Origin: Parabacteroides sp. Marseille-P3160
GTDB lineage: Bacteria; Bacteroidota; Bacteroidia; Bacteroidales; Tannerellaceae
Length of the DNA: 64,000 bases
NCBI RefSeq assembly: GCF_900162725.1
Contig: NZ_LT799418.1
Location: 1,080,011 to 1,144,010 of the forward strand
Direction: 5' to 3'
The translations under genes and the position numbers were made by a program. This document shows positions 1 through 8,516 of the stretch, piece after piece. Under the pieces are notes generated by a model. The model ran no database searches, was not told where the DNA came from, and saw nothing but the letters and a program-made list of their open reading frames with translations. The first letter of the stretch is position 1. The number at the start of each line of letters is the position of its first letter.

Positions 1-146
1 TCGGTGTGGCGGGAGTCGCTTCGGCCGTCCTAGGGTATATGGCTGACCATTATGGAATTGAGGCCGTTTATAACGTCTGCGCTTATATGCCTTTGCTCGG
101 ACTCGTTGCCTGCCTTCTGCCGGATATAAGGAGAAAAAAAGGATAA
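1..146 (+). CDS. C-terminal end of an MFS transporter (partial)
   Basis: Reading frame 3 is open from the window edge and ends in TAA at 144-146. The 47 visible residues contain the last part of a transmembrane protein: a GxxGxxSAVLG-like helix, the short charged turn ADHYGIE, a hydrophobic helix (MPLLGLVACLLP) and a basic tail RRKKG. This pattern resembles the last two helices of Fsr-like (fosmidomycin resistance type) major facilitator proteins. The start and the substrate-determining part lie outside the window, so the family call is tentative. A palindromic repeat element begins directly after the stop codon. Confidence 0.6.
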   Translation, partial: GVAGVASAVLGYMADHYGIEAVYNVCAYMPLLGLVACLLPDIRRKKG

Positions 147-147
147 A

Positions 148-308
148 ATGATTATCCGCATAATATCCTGACAGAGGCATTTAAATCCCTGGAAAAATCA
201 GTATACTCAATACATCCATTCAGTATACTGAATCATAAAATCGAGTATACTCGATTCATTCACTCAGTATACTCGATTTTTCACGTAGGACACAAGGCGG
301 ATAATCAT
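148..308. repeat. Palindromic repeat element, copy 1 (MITE-like)
   Basis: A 161-bp element bounded by inverted terminal repeats: ATGATTATCCGC at 148-159 and GCGGATAATCAT at 297-308. Inside are four AGTATACT palindromes starting at 200, 222, 244 and 266, exactly 22 bp apart, each in a wider 10-14 bp palindrome (for example TCGAGTATACTCGA at 241-254). Units 3 and 4 can also pair with each other (AAATCGAGTATACT with AGTATACTCGATTT) ahead of a T-run, so an RNA copy would look terminator-like. It starts one base after the stop codon of the upstream gene. A near-identical copy lies at 61365-61526 and a divergent one at 43441-43626. No target-site duplication is obvious. Confidence 0.85.
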
Positions 309-328
309 ACAAATAAAGGATAATCATT

Positions 329-350
329 GCGAGGCTCTCGCCTCGCTTTT
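329..350 (+). terminator. Hairpin followed by T-run
   Basis: GCGAGGC (329-335) and GCCTCGC (340-346) form a perfect 7-bp stem with the loop TCTC, followed by TTTT. It lies beyond repeat copy 1 and could terminate transcription of the upstream plus-strand MFS gene. A further GGATAATCAT, the terminal sequence of the repeat, sits just before it at 318-327. Confidence 0.5.
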
Positions 351-355
351 ATCAT

Positions 356-379
356 CGGCGGAAGCTCCAGCTTCCGCCG
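356..379. repeat. Perfect 24-bp palindrome
   Basis: CGGCGGAAGCT (356-366) and AGCTTCCGCCG (369-379) are perfectly inverted around CC, an 11-bp GC-rich stem with a 2-base centre. It lies between the repeat element and the 3' end of the minus-strand esterase. The rest of 380-500 shows no feature I can support. Confidence 0.6.
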
Positions 380-500
380 AACATAACAGGAGTTTGCCCT
401 GTTTTTGTGTATTTGCTCCCTTTACTCAGCTCAAATAAACCGCTATTCTACTTCACAAATGAATCAACTGCCCTAAAAACTAAAAACAGAGTTAAACAAA

Positions 501-1325
501 TTAACGAGTAGAATTTAAACAATGACTAAAATAAGTGCTGAAGAAAAGGATTTGATAATCGATGGAATTCTTCCAATAGGCACTGTTATGCGCTCCAGGG
601 CGCGTGATGTAATCGTGCTTGATATTCCGGTAGAGAAGTTCGTTATGAAGTTTCTCGTTGACGTTATAGAAGAAATCTTCTGTGCCGCAATCGATAATAA
701 TCGCCAGTGAGTCGGGCTGTATCTTGTTCAACTGCGTCATTACGGTATGGGCGTCCCAACGTTCGGGGTTGTCTTTGTAGTCTCCCAGTTGTTTTTTCAT
801 CTCCCAGTTATTCGGGAACGGACGGATGTCGACACCCCCGCTGGTCGAGCCGCAGGCGCCGAATACATCCTGATGCCTGATGCCGAGCCATAGGCCGCCA
901 TGCCCTCCCATGCTCAGTCCGGTGACGGCGCGGCCTTTACGGTCCCGCACGGTTTTATAATGTTGGTCTATATAAGAAACTAACTCTTTGGAGATGTAGG
1001 TCTCGTAGCGTACTTCCGGATTCACCGGGCTGTCCCAATACCAATTGTTTTTGCCGTCCGGACAAACGATGATTAGTCCTTTTTCCGTCGCCAGTTCCGG
1101 CAACTCCGGTTTGATAGACAACCAACTGTCATAGTGGCCGCTGTATCCGTGCAAAAGATAAAGGACGGGAAAGGCTTTTTGCCCGCCGTAGTTTTCCGGA
1201 AGAATGACTATGTTTTTAATGGAGACGTTCATGGACGGGCTTTCGACGACGATCGTGTCTACTTGCTTCTGGGCGGCAAGAAGGTTGCAGGTGAATAGGA
1301 AAAGAAAGAGTACCAGTTGTTTCAT
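501..1325 (-). CDS. Secreted esterase, alpha/beta hydrolase (esterase D/feruloyl-esterase-like)
   Basis: Codes for 274 residues with a signal peptide (about residues 1-19: hydrophobic run, then LAAQ). The fold is that of the putative esterase family (esterase D, feruloyl esterase type). A LLHGYSG oxyanion-hole segment is followed by the nucleophile elbow GLSMGGHGG, an acid in DCGTEDFF and the histidine in GAHNSAYW. All members of a Ser-Asp-His triad are therefore visible. Such enzymes cleave acyl or feruloyl esters from sugars, but the substrate cannot be read from sequence. The gene is transcribed away from secDF and has a TAACTTTG -7 box upstream (1362-1369, reverse strand). No polysaccharide-utilization genes are adjacent. 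Confidence 0.85.
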   Translation of the reverse strand: MKQLVLFLFLFTCNLLAAQKQVDTIVVESPSMNVSIKNIVILPENYGGQKAFPVLYLLHGYSGHYDSWLSIKPELPELATEKGLIIVCPDGKNNWYWDSPVNPEVRYETYISKELVSYIDQHYKTVRDRKGRAVTGLSMGGHGGLWLGIRHQDVFGACGSTSGGVDIRPFPNNWEMKKQLGDYKDNPERWDAHTVMTQLNKIQPDSLAIIIDCGTEDFFYNVNEKLHNELLYRNIKHDYITRPGAHNSAYWKNSIDYQILFFSTYFSHCLNSTR

Positions 1326-1361
1326 AGGGCTTTTATCTTATCGGTTTGTTTTTTTGACAGG

Positions 1362-1369
1362 CAAAGTTA
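1362..1369 (-). promoter_or_regulatory. -7 box of the esterase gene
   Basis: On the reverse strand the sequence is TAACTTTG, matching the Bacteroidetes -7 consensus TAnnTTTG. It ends 36 bases upstream of the esterase start. No convincing -33 TTTG element is seen at the usual spacing. Confidence 0.4.
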
Positions 1370-1444
1370 CTATTTCCCTTCATGAAAGAACTATTGATGT
1401 GACAAATAATTATCATGATTGGCTTTTGAGAATTAAAAAAACTC

Positions 1445-1452
1445 TATATTTG
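1445..1452 (+). promoter_or_regulatory. -7 box upstream of secDF
   Basis: TATATTTG matches TAnnTTTG. A TTTG at 1425-1428 could be the -33 element, but its spacing of 16 bp is shorter than the usual 19-21. It would give a leader of about 45-50 bases before secDF. Confidence 0.45.
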
Positions 1453-1506
1453 CACCTTGAAAAAGCGGACTAATAAAAAACAATATAATATAAATATAAA
1501 AATCAC

Positions 1507-4500
1507 ATGCAAAACAAAGGATTTGTAAAAGTCTTTTCTGTCTTATTGACACTGGTTTGCTTATTTTATTTGTCGTTCTCTTTTGTGAGCAAATATTATG
1601 ACGGGCAAGCAGCTAAATATGCCGGAGGAGATCTGGAAAAGGAGAGTTATTATTTAGACTCGTTAGCAACTCAGAAAGTATGGTTCGGCTATACGTTGAA
1701 GCAATGCCATGAGATGGAGATTACATTAGGCCTCGACCTGGAAGGCGGTATGAATGTAATACTGGAACTGAATGTGGCCGATGTACTTCGTTCGCTTTCG
1801 GGAAATAACCAAGATCCGAACTTCAACAAGGCATTAGATCTTGCTTTCGCCCATCAGGCTGCCAGCCAGAAAGATTTTATCGACCTGTTTGTGGAAGAGT
1901 TCCGGAAGCTGTCGCCGAATACCTCCCTTGCTTCCCTTTTCAGTACCTTTGAATTGAAAGATAAAATAACCCTTCAGAAGTCGGATGCGGAAGTAATTTC
2001 GATACTTCGTTCGGAATTGAAAAGCGCGATAGACAACTCATTCAATGTGTTGAGTACCCGTATCGACCGTTTCGGAGTGGTTTCTCCCAATATCCAGCGT
2101 CTGGAAACAACCGGCCGTATCCTGGTGGAACTTCCGGGTGTGAAAGAGCCGGAACGTATCCGTAAATTGCTGCAAGGCAGCGCCAACCTCGAATTTTGGG
2201 AAACGTATGATCTGACGGAAATTTACCAGCAATTGATCGCTGCAGATAATCTGTTGGCCAAACTGGTTACCAACGATTCGATAAAAGCGGAATTGGATGC
2301 AGCGGATAGTACTGCTGCTGCAGCGGATACGACTTCCGTCCTACCGGCCGCCGCCACCGCTTCCGCTGACTCGACAGAAACAAAAGCTGGCAATGATTTG
2401 TTGGCCAAGATCGAGGGAGGAGACTCTGCCAAAATGGCTGAGACCGCTTCCGCCAAGGAATTTGCCAAAGAACATCCTTTGTTTTCTATCCTTCAGTTGA
2501 ATCAATACAACGGACAATTGGCTCCAGGCGCGGTTGTCGGCATAGCCCATCACCGTGATCGCGCGAAAATCGACGAATACCTGAACCTGAAGCAAGTAAA
2601 AGATGTTTTACCTCGTAACCTCGTGTTCAAATGGGGAGTAAAGGCAGTCGACGACAAAGAACAATTCTATGAATTATATGCCATCAAGGTGTCGAATCGT
2701 GACGGAAGCCCGGCGTTAGGCGGTAATGTAGTGACGGATGCTTCCGCCGACTTTGCAAGTAAACTGGGACGTTCCGAACAGGAAGTCAGCATGTCCATGA
2801 ATGCGGAAGGCGCAAAAGCATGGGCCCGTTTGACAAAGGAAAATATAGGCCGTTCCATTGCAATCGTGCTGGATGAACTCGTTTATTCCGCTCCGCGGGT
2901 AAATGATGAGATTACCGGTGGGCGTTCGTCCATCACCGGCCATTTTACCCCGGAAGAGGCGAAAGACTTAGCCAATGTATTGAAATCAGGAAAGATGGCT
3001 GCCTCCATTCATATCGTACAAGAAGATGTAGTCGGCCCTTCTTTGGGGCAGGAGGCCATTCAATCCGGTCTAATTTCATTTTTGCTGGCATTGGTCATTA
3101 TCATGGTTTATTTCTGTGTGGTTTACGGATTCATTCCGGGTTTAATTGCCGACGGCGCCTTGCTGGTGAATGTCTTTTTCACGATGGGTATTCTGGCTTC
3201 ATTCCAGGCGGTGCTGACCTTACCCGGTATAGCCGGTATGGTACTTACCTTCGGTATGTCACTGGATGCGAACGTATTGATCTATGAACGGACAAAAGAG
3301 GAACTCCGGGGCGGCAAGTCGGTCGGACATGCGATACAGGAAGGATATAAACAGGCTTTCTCGGCTATCTTTGATGGTAACGTAACTGCAATTATAACAG
3401 GTGTCGTTTTGTTATTCTTCGGTACAGGGCCGATTAAGGGATTTGCTACTACGTTGATCATCGGTTTGTCTGCTTCTTTCCTTACAACGGTCTTCCTGAC
3501 ACATATAGTATATGAGGCTTTGCTTTCAAAGGGTAAACTGCAACATCAGACATTTGACACAAAGCTGACAAGGCACTTTTTAGTAAATCCTAATTTCGAT
3601 TTCCTGGGGCGTCGTAAAATCGGGTATTTGATTCCGGTTGCTATCATTGTGCTGGGAGCAATCTCTTTGGCGACGATCGGTTTGAATAATGGTATTGATT
3701 TTACAGGCGGACGTAACTACATCGTCCGTTTTGACAAGCCGGTCAATACGGAAGATATACGAGCTGCTATGGATGAACAATTGGAGGGAACTGTTAATGT
3801 TATCACGATCGGTTCTTCCAACCAGGTTCGTATCTCTACCAACTATAAGATTGAGGAGAATAATACGGAAGTCGACCGTGAGATCGTGGATAAATTATAT
3901 CAAGGTTTGAAACCGTGGCTTCCGGAGACTGAAACGGTCGAGCAATTCGTTGCGCAAAACATCATGAGTTCCCAGAAAGTGGGGCCGAGCATGGCGGATG
4001 ATATTAAGACAAATGCGGTCATTGCGGTCATCATAGCGATGTTCTGTATGGCTTTGTACATATTGATAAGTTTCCGTGACTTCGCATTCTCTGTTGGCGT
4101 ATTCGTTTCGGTTGTTATATGTACCTTGTGTATTATCGCTTTCTATAGCTTGCTTTGGAAGATACTGCCATTCTCAATGGAGGTGGATCAGACCTTTATA
4201 GCGGCGATCCTGACGGTTATAGGATATTCAATTAATGATACGGTGGTTGTGTTCGACCGTATCCGCGAAACGATTAAATTATATCCGAAACGGGATCGGT
4301 TCCAGGTGATCAATGATTCTTTGAACTCTACGTTGTCACGTACGTTTAATACTTCATTTTCCACCTTCCTGACCGTACTTTGTATTTTTGCCTTGGGAGG
4401 AAGTACGATCCAGACTTCTACCTTCGCGATTTTGATCGGTATTGTGGTCAGTACGTATTGTACGCTCTTTATTGCAACGCCGATTGCCTATGAAATACAA

Positions 4501-4548
4501 AAAGATAAGATTAAGAAACACGCAGTGAAGGAAGTGGAAGCGAAGTGA
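1507..4548 (+). CDS. secDF: Protein translocase SecDF (fused SecD-SecF)
   Basis: 1013 residues, the normal size for the fused SecD-SecF of Bacteroidetes. SecDF is an RND-type inner-membrane protein that uses the proton gradient to help the Sec translocon pull proteins into the periplasm. Visible features are an N-terminal transmembrane helix, the SecD motif LGLDLEGGMNVIL near residue 75, and a large periplasmic P1 region. Inside P1 is an Ala/Ser/Asp/Thr-rich linker (about 255-295). Six helices follow with the LDANVLIYERTKEE segment. A second helix set carries the SecF motif GIDFTGGRNYIVRF and the conserved INDTVVVFDRIRE. The gene stands alone between a -7 box and a strong terminator. Confidence 0.97.
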   Translation: MQNKGFVKVFSVLLTLVCLFYLSFSFVSKYYDGQAAKYAGGDLEKESYYLDSLATQKVWFGYTLKQCHEMEITLGLDLEGGMNVILELNVADVLRSLSGNNQDPNFNKALDLAFAHQAASQKDFIDLFVEEFRKLSPNTSLASLFSTFELKDKITLQKSDAEVISILRSELKSAIDNSFNVLSTRIDRFGVVSPNIQRLETTGRILVELPGVKEPERIRKLLQGSANLEFWETYDLTEIYQQLIAADNLLAKLVTNDSIKAELDAADSTAAAADTTSVLPAAATASADSTETKAGNDLLAKIEGGDSAKMAETASAKEFAKEHPLFSILQLNQYNGQLAPGAVVGIAHHRDRAKIDEYLNLKQVKDVLPRNLVFKWGVKAVDDKEQFYELYAIKVSNRDGSPALGGNVVTDASADFASKLGRSEQEVSMSMNAEGAKAWARLTKENIGRSIAIVLDELVYSAPRVNDEITGGRSSITGHFTPEEAKDLANVLKSGKMAASIHIVQEDVVGPSLGQEAIQSGLISFLLALVIIMVYFCVVYGFIPGLIADGALLVNVFFTMGILASFQAVLTLPGIAGMVLTFGMSLDANVLIYERTKEELRGGKSVGHAIQEGYKQAFSAIFDGNVTAIITGVVLLFFGTGPIKGFATTLIIGLSASFLTTVFLTHIVYEALLSKGKLQHQTFDTKLTRHFLVNPNFDFLGRRKIGYLIPVAIIVLGAISLATIGLNNGIDFTGGRNYIVRFDKPVNTEDIRAAMDEQLEGTVNVITIGSSNQVRISTNYKIEENNTEVDREIVDKLYQGLKPWLPETETVEQFVAQNIMSSQKVGPSMADDIKTNAVIAVIIAMFCMALYILISFRDFAFSVGVFVSVVICTLCIIAFYSLLWKILPFSMEVDQTFIAAILTVIGYSINDTVVVFDRIRETIKLYPKRDRFQVINDSLNSTLSRTFNTSFSTFLTVLCIFALGGSTIQTSTFAILIGIVVSTYCTLFIATPIAYEIQKDKIKKHAVKEVEAK

Positions 4549-4576
4549 CACGACATTGAGTGGTTTTTCAAAAAAT

Positions 4577-4617
4577 AGAAAGAAGGATGTTTCAAAAAGC
4601 ATCCTTCTTTTTTTTGG
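4577..4617 (+). terminator. Intrinsic terminator of secDF
   Basis: AAAGAAGGATG (4579-4589) pairs with CATCCTTCTTT (4600-4610) across a 10-base loop, followed by an unbroken run of T. It starts about 30 bases after the secDF stop. Confidence 0.85.
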
Positions 4618-4709
4618 TAAAACCGATAGATCCATTCTTATCTTTTAACTTCGGAAAAGAAACCAATAAACTCCTAAGCTTGTTTTGTTAATGTATAAAT
4701 AAAGTATCT

Positions 4710-5858
4710 ATGAAAAATTTTGAATTTGCAAATCCGGTAAAAATTATTTTCGGAAAAGGTTCGATAAAGAAGATTGCGGATGAAATTTCTGCCGGAAGCA
4801 AGGTCCTAATGACTTATGGCGGAGGAAGTATCAAGCGGAATGGAGTTTATGACCAAACAGTGGAAGTTCTGAAAGGTTTCGAATTTTATGAATTTGGAGG
4901 GATCGAACCGAATCCGCATTACGAAACTTGTATGAAGGCGGTGAAACTGATCAAAGAGAAAGGAATCGACTTTGTGTTGGCGGTTGGCGGCGGTTCGGTT
5001 ATTGACGCAACAAAGTTTATTGTGGCTGCCGCTTGTTATGGAGATGGCGATCCGTGGGAAATCCTTTCGGAAGAGGCTGCGGTGAAAAAAGCATTGCCTT
5101 TCGGCTCGATTCTCACGATTTCGGCTACCGGCTCGGAAATGAATGCCGGAGCGGTAATTACCCGTGCGGAGACCAAGGATAAGCTGGCCTTCGGTTCTCC
5201 GTTCACTTATCCGAAGTTTTCGGTATTGGATCCGACCGTTACTTATTCTTTGCCTCCGAAACAAATAGGAAATGGAGTAGTCGATGCTTTTGTACATGTG
5301 ATCGAACAATATCTGACCTATAGCGAAGAGGATACATTGATGCAGGATTTCTTTTCGGAATCTATCTTGAAGGTGCTGGTGCTGGAAGGGCCGAAGGCTT
5401 TGGAAAAACCGACGGATTATGACATACGGGCTAATCTGATGTGGGCTTCTACCTGGGCATTGAACGGATGGATTGCCTGCGGAGCGGCAGAGGATTGGGC
5501 AACGCATATGATCGGTCATGAAATCACAGCTTTCTATGGCTTGGATCATGCCCAAACCTTAGCGATTGTTCTTCCCGGCGTGATGACCGTCTTGAAGGAA
5601 CAAAAATCAAAGAAGATCGCCCGCCTGGGAAAGGAAGTTTTCGGAATAGAGGGCTTGCATGCTGTGGAACGGACCATCCAAGCCGTCGAAGATTTCTTTG
5701 AAAAGATGGGAGTGAAGACGCATCTTTCCGGTTACGGACTAGGCGCTGAAGTCGCCGATAAAGTTTCCAATCGTTTGAAAGAGCGGGGATGGATTTTGGG
5801 AGAATGTAACAACATTACTCCGGAAATAGTGAAAGAGATTCTCCTTTTAAGAGTTTGA
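4710..5858 (+). CDS. yqhD: Iron-containing alcohol dehydrogenase (YqhD/BDH-like)
   Basis: 382 residues, full length for the family III metal-dependent alcohol dehydrogenases of the YqhD/butanol dehydrogenase type. These reduce aldehydes to alcohols with NAD(P)H in the cytoplasm. The cofactor motif GGGSVID is at 93-99. The likely metal ligands are Asp192 and His196 (VDAFVH), His266 (ATHMIGH) and His280 (LDHAQT), with the same spacing as in E. coli YqhD. The preceding gene ends in a terminator and the next starts 100 bp downstream, so it is probably transcribed alone or with the VOC gene. The physiological substrate is not visible; scavenging of short aldehydes is inferred from the family. Confidence 0.9.
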   Translation: MKNFEFANPVKIIFGKGSIKKIADEISAGSKVLMTYGGGSIKRNGVYDQTVEVLKGFEFYEFGGIEPNPHYETCMKAVKLIKEKGIDFVLAVGGGSVIDATKFIVAAACYGDGDPWEILSEEAAVKKALPFGSILTISATGSEMNAGAVITRAETKDKLAFGSPFTYPKFSVLDPTVTYSLPPKQIGNGVVDAFVHVIEQYLTYSEEDTLMQDFFSESILKVLVLEGPKALEKPTDYDIRANLMWASTWALNGWIACGAAEDWATHMIGHEITAFYGLDHAQTLAIVLPGVMTVLKEQKSKKIARLGKEVFGIEGLHAVERTIQAVEDFFEKMGVKTHLSGYGLGAEVADKVSNRLKERGWILGECNNITPEIVKEILLLRV

Positions 5859-5957
5859 AACCGATAGATCTGTATGTCTGAATGATGTATGTTTTAAATC
5901 ATTTGGAAAAAATAAGATTTATCAGAGAAGTAGTAATTATTTAAAAAGCAAAAGATC

Positions 5958-6383
5958 ATGTTATCAGTAAACCCCTATTTATCATTTAACGGAACATGCG
6001 AGGCTGCATTCAATTTCTATAAATCCGTTTTTGGCGGCGAATTTGAAGAGCTAGAGCGTTATAAGAACATTCCGGATATGGAGGTTCCCGAGTTGGAAAA
6101 GGAGAAAATCCTGCATATGTCCTTGCCTTTGACGGAGTATGTTTCGCTAATGGGTGCTGACTCTTCCGAGGCGTTCGGACAAGCCGCGACCTTTGGAGAT
6201 GCCATTACCGTTACAATTTGTACGGCTGACGAGGCTGAAACACACCGGATTTACAACGGATTATCCGAAGGAGGGAAGATCACGATGCCGCTCGAAAAAA
6301 CATTTTGGGCTGATTTATATGGCCAATTTACGGATAAGTTCGGCATCCCTTGGGCAATTAATTTCACGAAGCAAACGAAGTGA
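5958..6383 (+). CDS. VOC-family protein (PhnB-like, glyoxalase fold)
   Basis: 141 residues. The start LSVNPYLSFNGTCEAAFNFY and the end WADLYGQFTDKFGIPWAINF are typical of PhnB-like members of the vicinal-oxygen-chelate superfamily (glyoxalase/bleomycin resistance fold). These small cytoplasmic proteins mostly lack an assigned reaction. No active-site assignment is attempted. It ends in a bidirectional terminator shared with the converging mrp gene. Confidence 0.85.
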   Translation: MLSVNPYLSFNGTCEAAFNFYKSVFGGEFEELERYKNIPDMEVPELEKEKILHMSLPLTEYVSLMGADSSEAFGQAATFGDAITVTICTADEAETHRIYNGLSEGGKITMPLEKTFWADLYGQFTDKFGIPWAINFTKQTK

Positions 6384-6402
6384 AAGGGTTTGTTCTGTTA
6401 AT

Positions 6403-6446
6403 AAAAAATCCCAACTGAATACTATAAGTAACAGTTGGGATTTTTA
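6403..6446. terminator. Bidirectional terminator between VOC gene and mrp
   Basis: AAAAATCCCAACTG (6404-6417) and CAGTTGGGATTTTT (6432-6445) form a perfect 14-bp inverted repeat with a 14-base loop. A-run and T-run flanks let it work on both strands, as expected between the converging genes ending at 6383 and 6453. Confidence 0.9.
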
Positions 6447-6452
6447 ATGCCT

Positions 6453-7562
6453 TTATTTATGTACTTCTACCCGGTGAGTGGGCGCTATATGTTCGTTCCT
6501 ATACTGTACCTTTTCGACCACTTGCCCGGCTAAAGCACGGAAAGCGGCGCCCGTAATCGTATCCGGGTTCAGTGCGACCGGCTTGCCATTGTCTCCTCCT
6601 TCACAAATGCTTTGGACAATGGGAATCTGTCCGAGCAGAGGGATATTCAATTCTTCCGCCAACCGTTTGCAACCTTCTTTGCCGAAAAGATAGTATTTAT
6701 TTTCAGGAAGCTCTGCCGGCGTAAACCAGGCCATGTTCTCGACCAATCCCAGGACCGGAACTTGGATCTTATCTCCCGTAAACATGCTGATGCCTTTTCG
6801 GGCGTCGGCCAGAGCTACTTCCTGTGGTGTACTGACGACAATGGCGCCCGTAATTTCCAAGGTTTGCACCATGGTCAGGTGAATGTCGCTTGTTCCCGGA
6901 GGAAGATCGATCAGGAAAAAATCCAGCTCGCCCCAATTACCGTCGCTAATTAATTGCTTCAGTGCGTTGCTAGCCATCGACCCCCGCCATAGGACGGCAT
7001 CCTCCTTATTAACGAAGAAGCCGATGGAGAGCATCTTGACGCCATAGTTCCGGGCCGGTTCAATTAACTCGCGGCCCTTCACCTGGACGAGCCCGGGCCG
7101 GGCATCTTCTACATGGAACATTTTCGGCTGGGAAGGGCCGAAGATATCGGCATCCAACAACCCTACCTTATACCCCATCCCGGCAAGCGAAACAGCCAGA
7201 TTGGCCGCTACAGTACTCTTCCCCACACCTCCCTTACCGGAAGAAATGGCAATGATATTCTTGACATCCGGCAATAATCTTTCCGGTTCTGCCGGACGCG
7301 CCGCTTGCCGGGTGACGACCGTAATGTTCCCTTTTATGTCGATCGACGGATCGGCGTAGGTCAGGATTGCCGCTTCGGCCGCCTTGACGACCGACTTGGT
7401 GAACGGATCGTTCGGCTTGTCAAACAAAAGGGAAAAACTGACTTTATTTCCTTCGATGCGAATGTCGTCTTCTACCATTCCGGCGGAAACCAGATCTTTG
7501 CCGCTTCCCGGGTAGCGAACTTTCGACAGCGCATCCAATATAAGTTTCGGATAGATTGCCAT
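6453..7562 (-). CDS. mrp: Mrp/NBP35-family P-loop ATPase
   Basis: 369 residues with two parts: an N-terminal MIP18/DUF59-like domain (about 5-85) and an Mrp/ApbC P-loop NTPase. The deviant Walker A GKGGVGKST is at 109-117, the LLDADIFGPSQP segment at 135-146, and LIDLPPGTSD at 218-226. Family members are thought to deliver Fe-S clusters to target proteins in the cytoplasm. The cluster-binding CxxC that usually follows the ENMxxF segment is missing: ENMAWF (275-280) runs into TPAELPENKYY instead. ATPase function is well supported, but cluster carriage by the canonical motif is not. trmB lies 36 bp upstream on the same strand, so the two are probably cotranscribed. Confidence 0.92.
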   Translation of the reverse strand: MAIYPKLILDALSKVRYPGSGKDLVSAGMVEDDIRIEGNKVSFSLLFDKPNDPFTKSVVKAAEAAILTYADPSIDIKGNITVVTRQAARPAEPERLLPDVKNIIAISSGKGGVGKSTVAANLAVSLAGMGYKVGLLDADIFGPSQPKMFHVEDARPGLVQVKGRELIEPARNYGVKMLSIGFFVNKEDAVLWRGSMASNALKQLISDGNWGELDFFLIDLPPGTSDIHLTMVQTLEITGAIVVSTPQEVALADARKGISMFTGDKIQVPVLGLVENMAWFTPAELPENKYYLFGKEGCKRLAEELNIPLLGQIPIVQSICEGGDNGKPVALNPDTITGAAFRALAGQVVEKVQYRNEHIAPTHRVEVHK

Positions 7563-7598
7563 AGATACGAAATTTTAGAAATTATTTAATTCTGATGT

Positions 7599-8357
7599 TT
7601 ATTTGCCTGCCGTGAGTGCACTGCGTTGATTCCGGTTAAAGCTACGATAGGTATCCCACTCGATTTCAATATCCGGTTCGACCAGTGCCTCCCGTTCTTC
7701 ACAAACAAACTGGAGATATTTAATGTTTAAGCCGCGATCCAGCCATTGTTGCTCATAATAGGTTTTGATGGATAAAATCGGATTGTTTTGTTCCGAATGA
7801 TAAAGATCGTCCGTGTCGACCTTCACCGGATAGGCATTGACCCGGATCATCTCACGTGTATACGTATAAAGGAAATGGCTGTCCGTTTTCAGATGAATGA
7901 TGCCGTCGCCGGAAAGGATTTGACGGTAGAGCCGCATGAAGCGGGTAGATGTCAGGCGTTTGTTCACCTTCTTCATTTGAGGGTCAGGAAAAGTCAGCCA
8001 GATCTCCTGTACCTCGCCCGGGGCGAAGAACTCAGTGATCAGTTCGATGTTCGTACGCAGAAAAGCAACATTTGTCATGCCTGAATCCAGCGCCTCCGTA
8101 GCTCCGCTCCACATCCGTGCGCCCTTGATGTCGACGGCTATAAAGTTTTTCTCCGGAAACACGCGTCCCAACCCGACGGTATATTCCCCCTTGCCGCAGC
8201 CCAATTCTAAGACGATCGGATGGTTATTCCGAAAGAATCGCTCCCCCCAGTGTCCTTTAAGATCGAACCCTTTCTCTTTCAGCGTAGCAAAAGGATACTG
8301 AAAGACATGCGGATACTCCGCCATTTCCGCAAACTTCGTCAACTTATTCTTTCCCAT
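7599..8357 (-). CDS. trmB: tRNA (guanine-N7-)-methyltransferase TrmB
   Basis: 252 residues. TrmB places the m7G at position 46 of tRNA using S-adenosylmethionine. The SAM-binding motif [15 protein letters not shown] follows a typical N-terminal arm, and the catalytic-region sequence [17 protein letters not shown] contains the conserved PDP-K-HxKRR-like element. A consensus -7 box lies only five bases before the start, so the mRNA may have almost no leader. Followed by mrp on the same strand. Confidence 0.95.
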   Translation of the reverse strand: MGKNKLTKFAEMAEYPHVFQYPFATLKEKGFDLKGHWGERFFRNNHPIVLELGCGKGEYTVGLGRVFPEKNFIAVDIKGARMWSGATEALDSGMTNVAFLRTNIELITEFFAPGEVQEIWLTFPDPQMKKVNKRLTSTRFMRLYRQILSGDGIIHLKTDSHFLYTYTREMIRVNAYPVKVDTDDLYHSEQNNPILSIKTYYEQQWLDRGLNIKYLQFVCEEREALVEPDIEIEWDTYRSFNRNQRSALTAGK

Positions 8358-8361
8358 GGGG

Positions 8362-8369
8362 CAAAGATA
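8362..8369 (-). promoter_or_regulatory. -7 box directly upstream of trmB
   Basis: Reverse-strand TATCTTTG is a perfect TAnnTTTG match, 4 bases before the trmB ATG (8357). If used, transcription would begin at or next to the start codon. Confidence 0.5.
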
Positions 8370-8516
8370 ATTATTTTACCAATATTTTGCTTTTAGGATT
8401 ATAGATGTTACTTTCGTATTAAAATAAGTATATGAGTGTTTAGTGGAAAACCTATGTGAACAATTCAAATACAAAAAGACAAGAGTGAATGAATGATTTA
8501 CGCTAAATAAATAAAA

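Noticed and set aside
329..379. Possible CRISPR-like or attachment-site structure after repeat copy 1
   Set aside because: Only two unrelated hairpins are present, with no repeated units, no spacers and no integrase gene.
522..710. Open frame on the plus strand opposite the esterase gene
   Set aside because: It is antisense to a gene with a complete catalytic triad and signal peptide, and its product resembles nothing.
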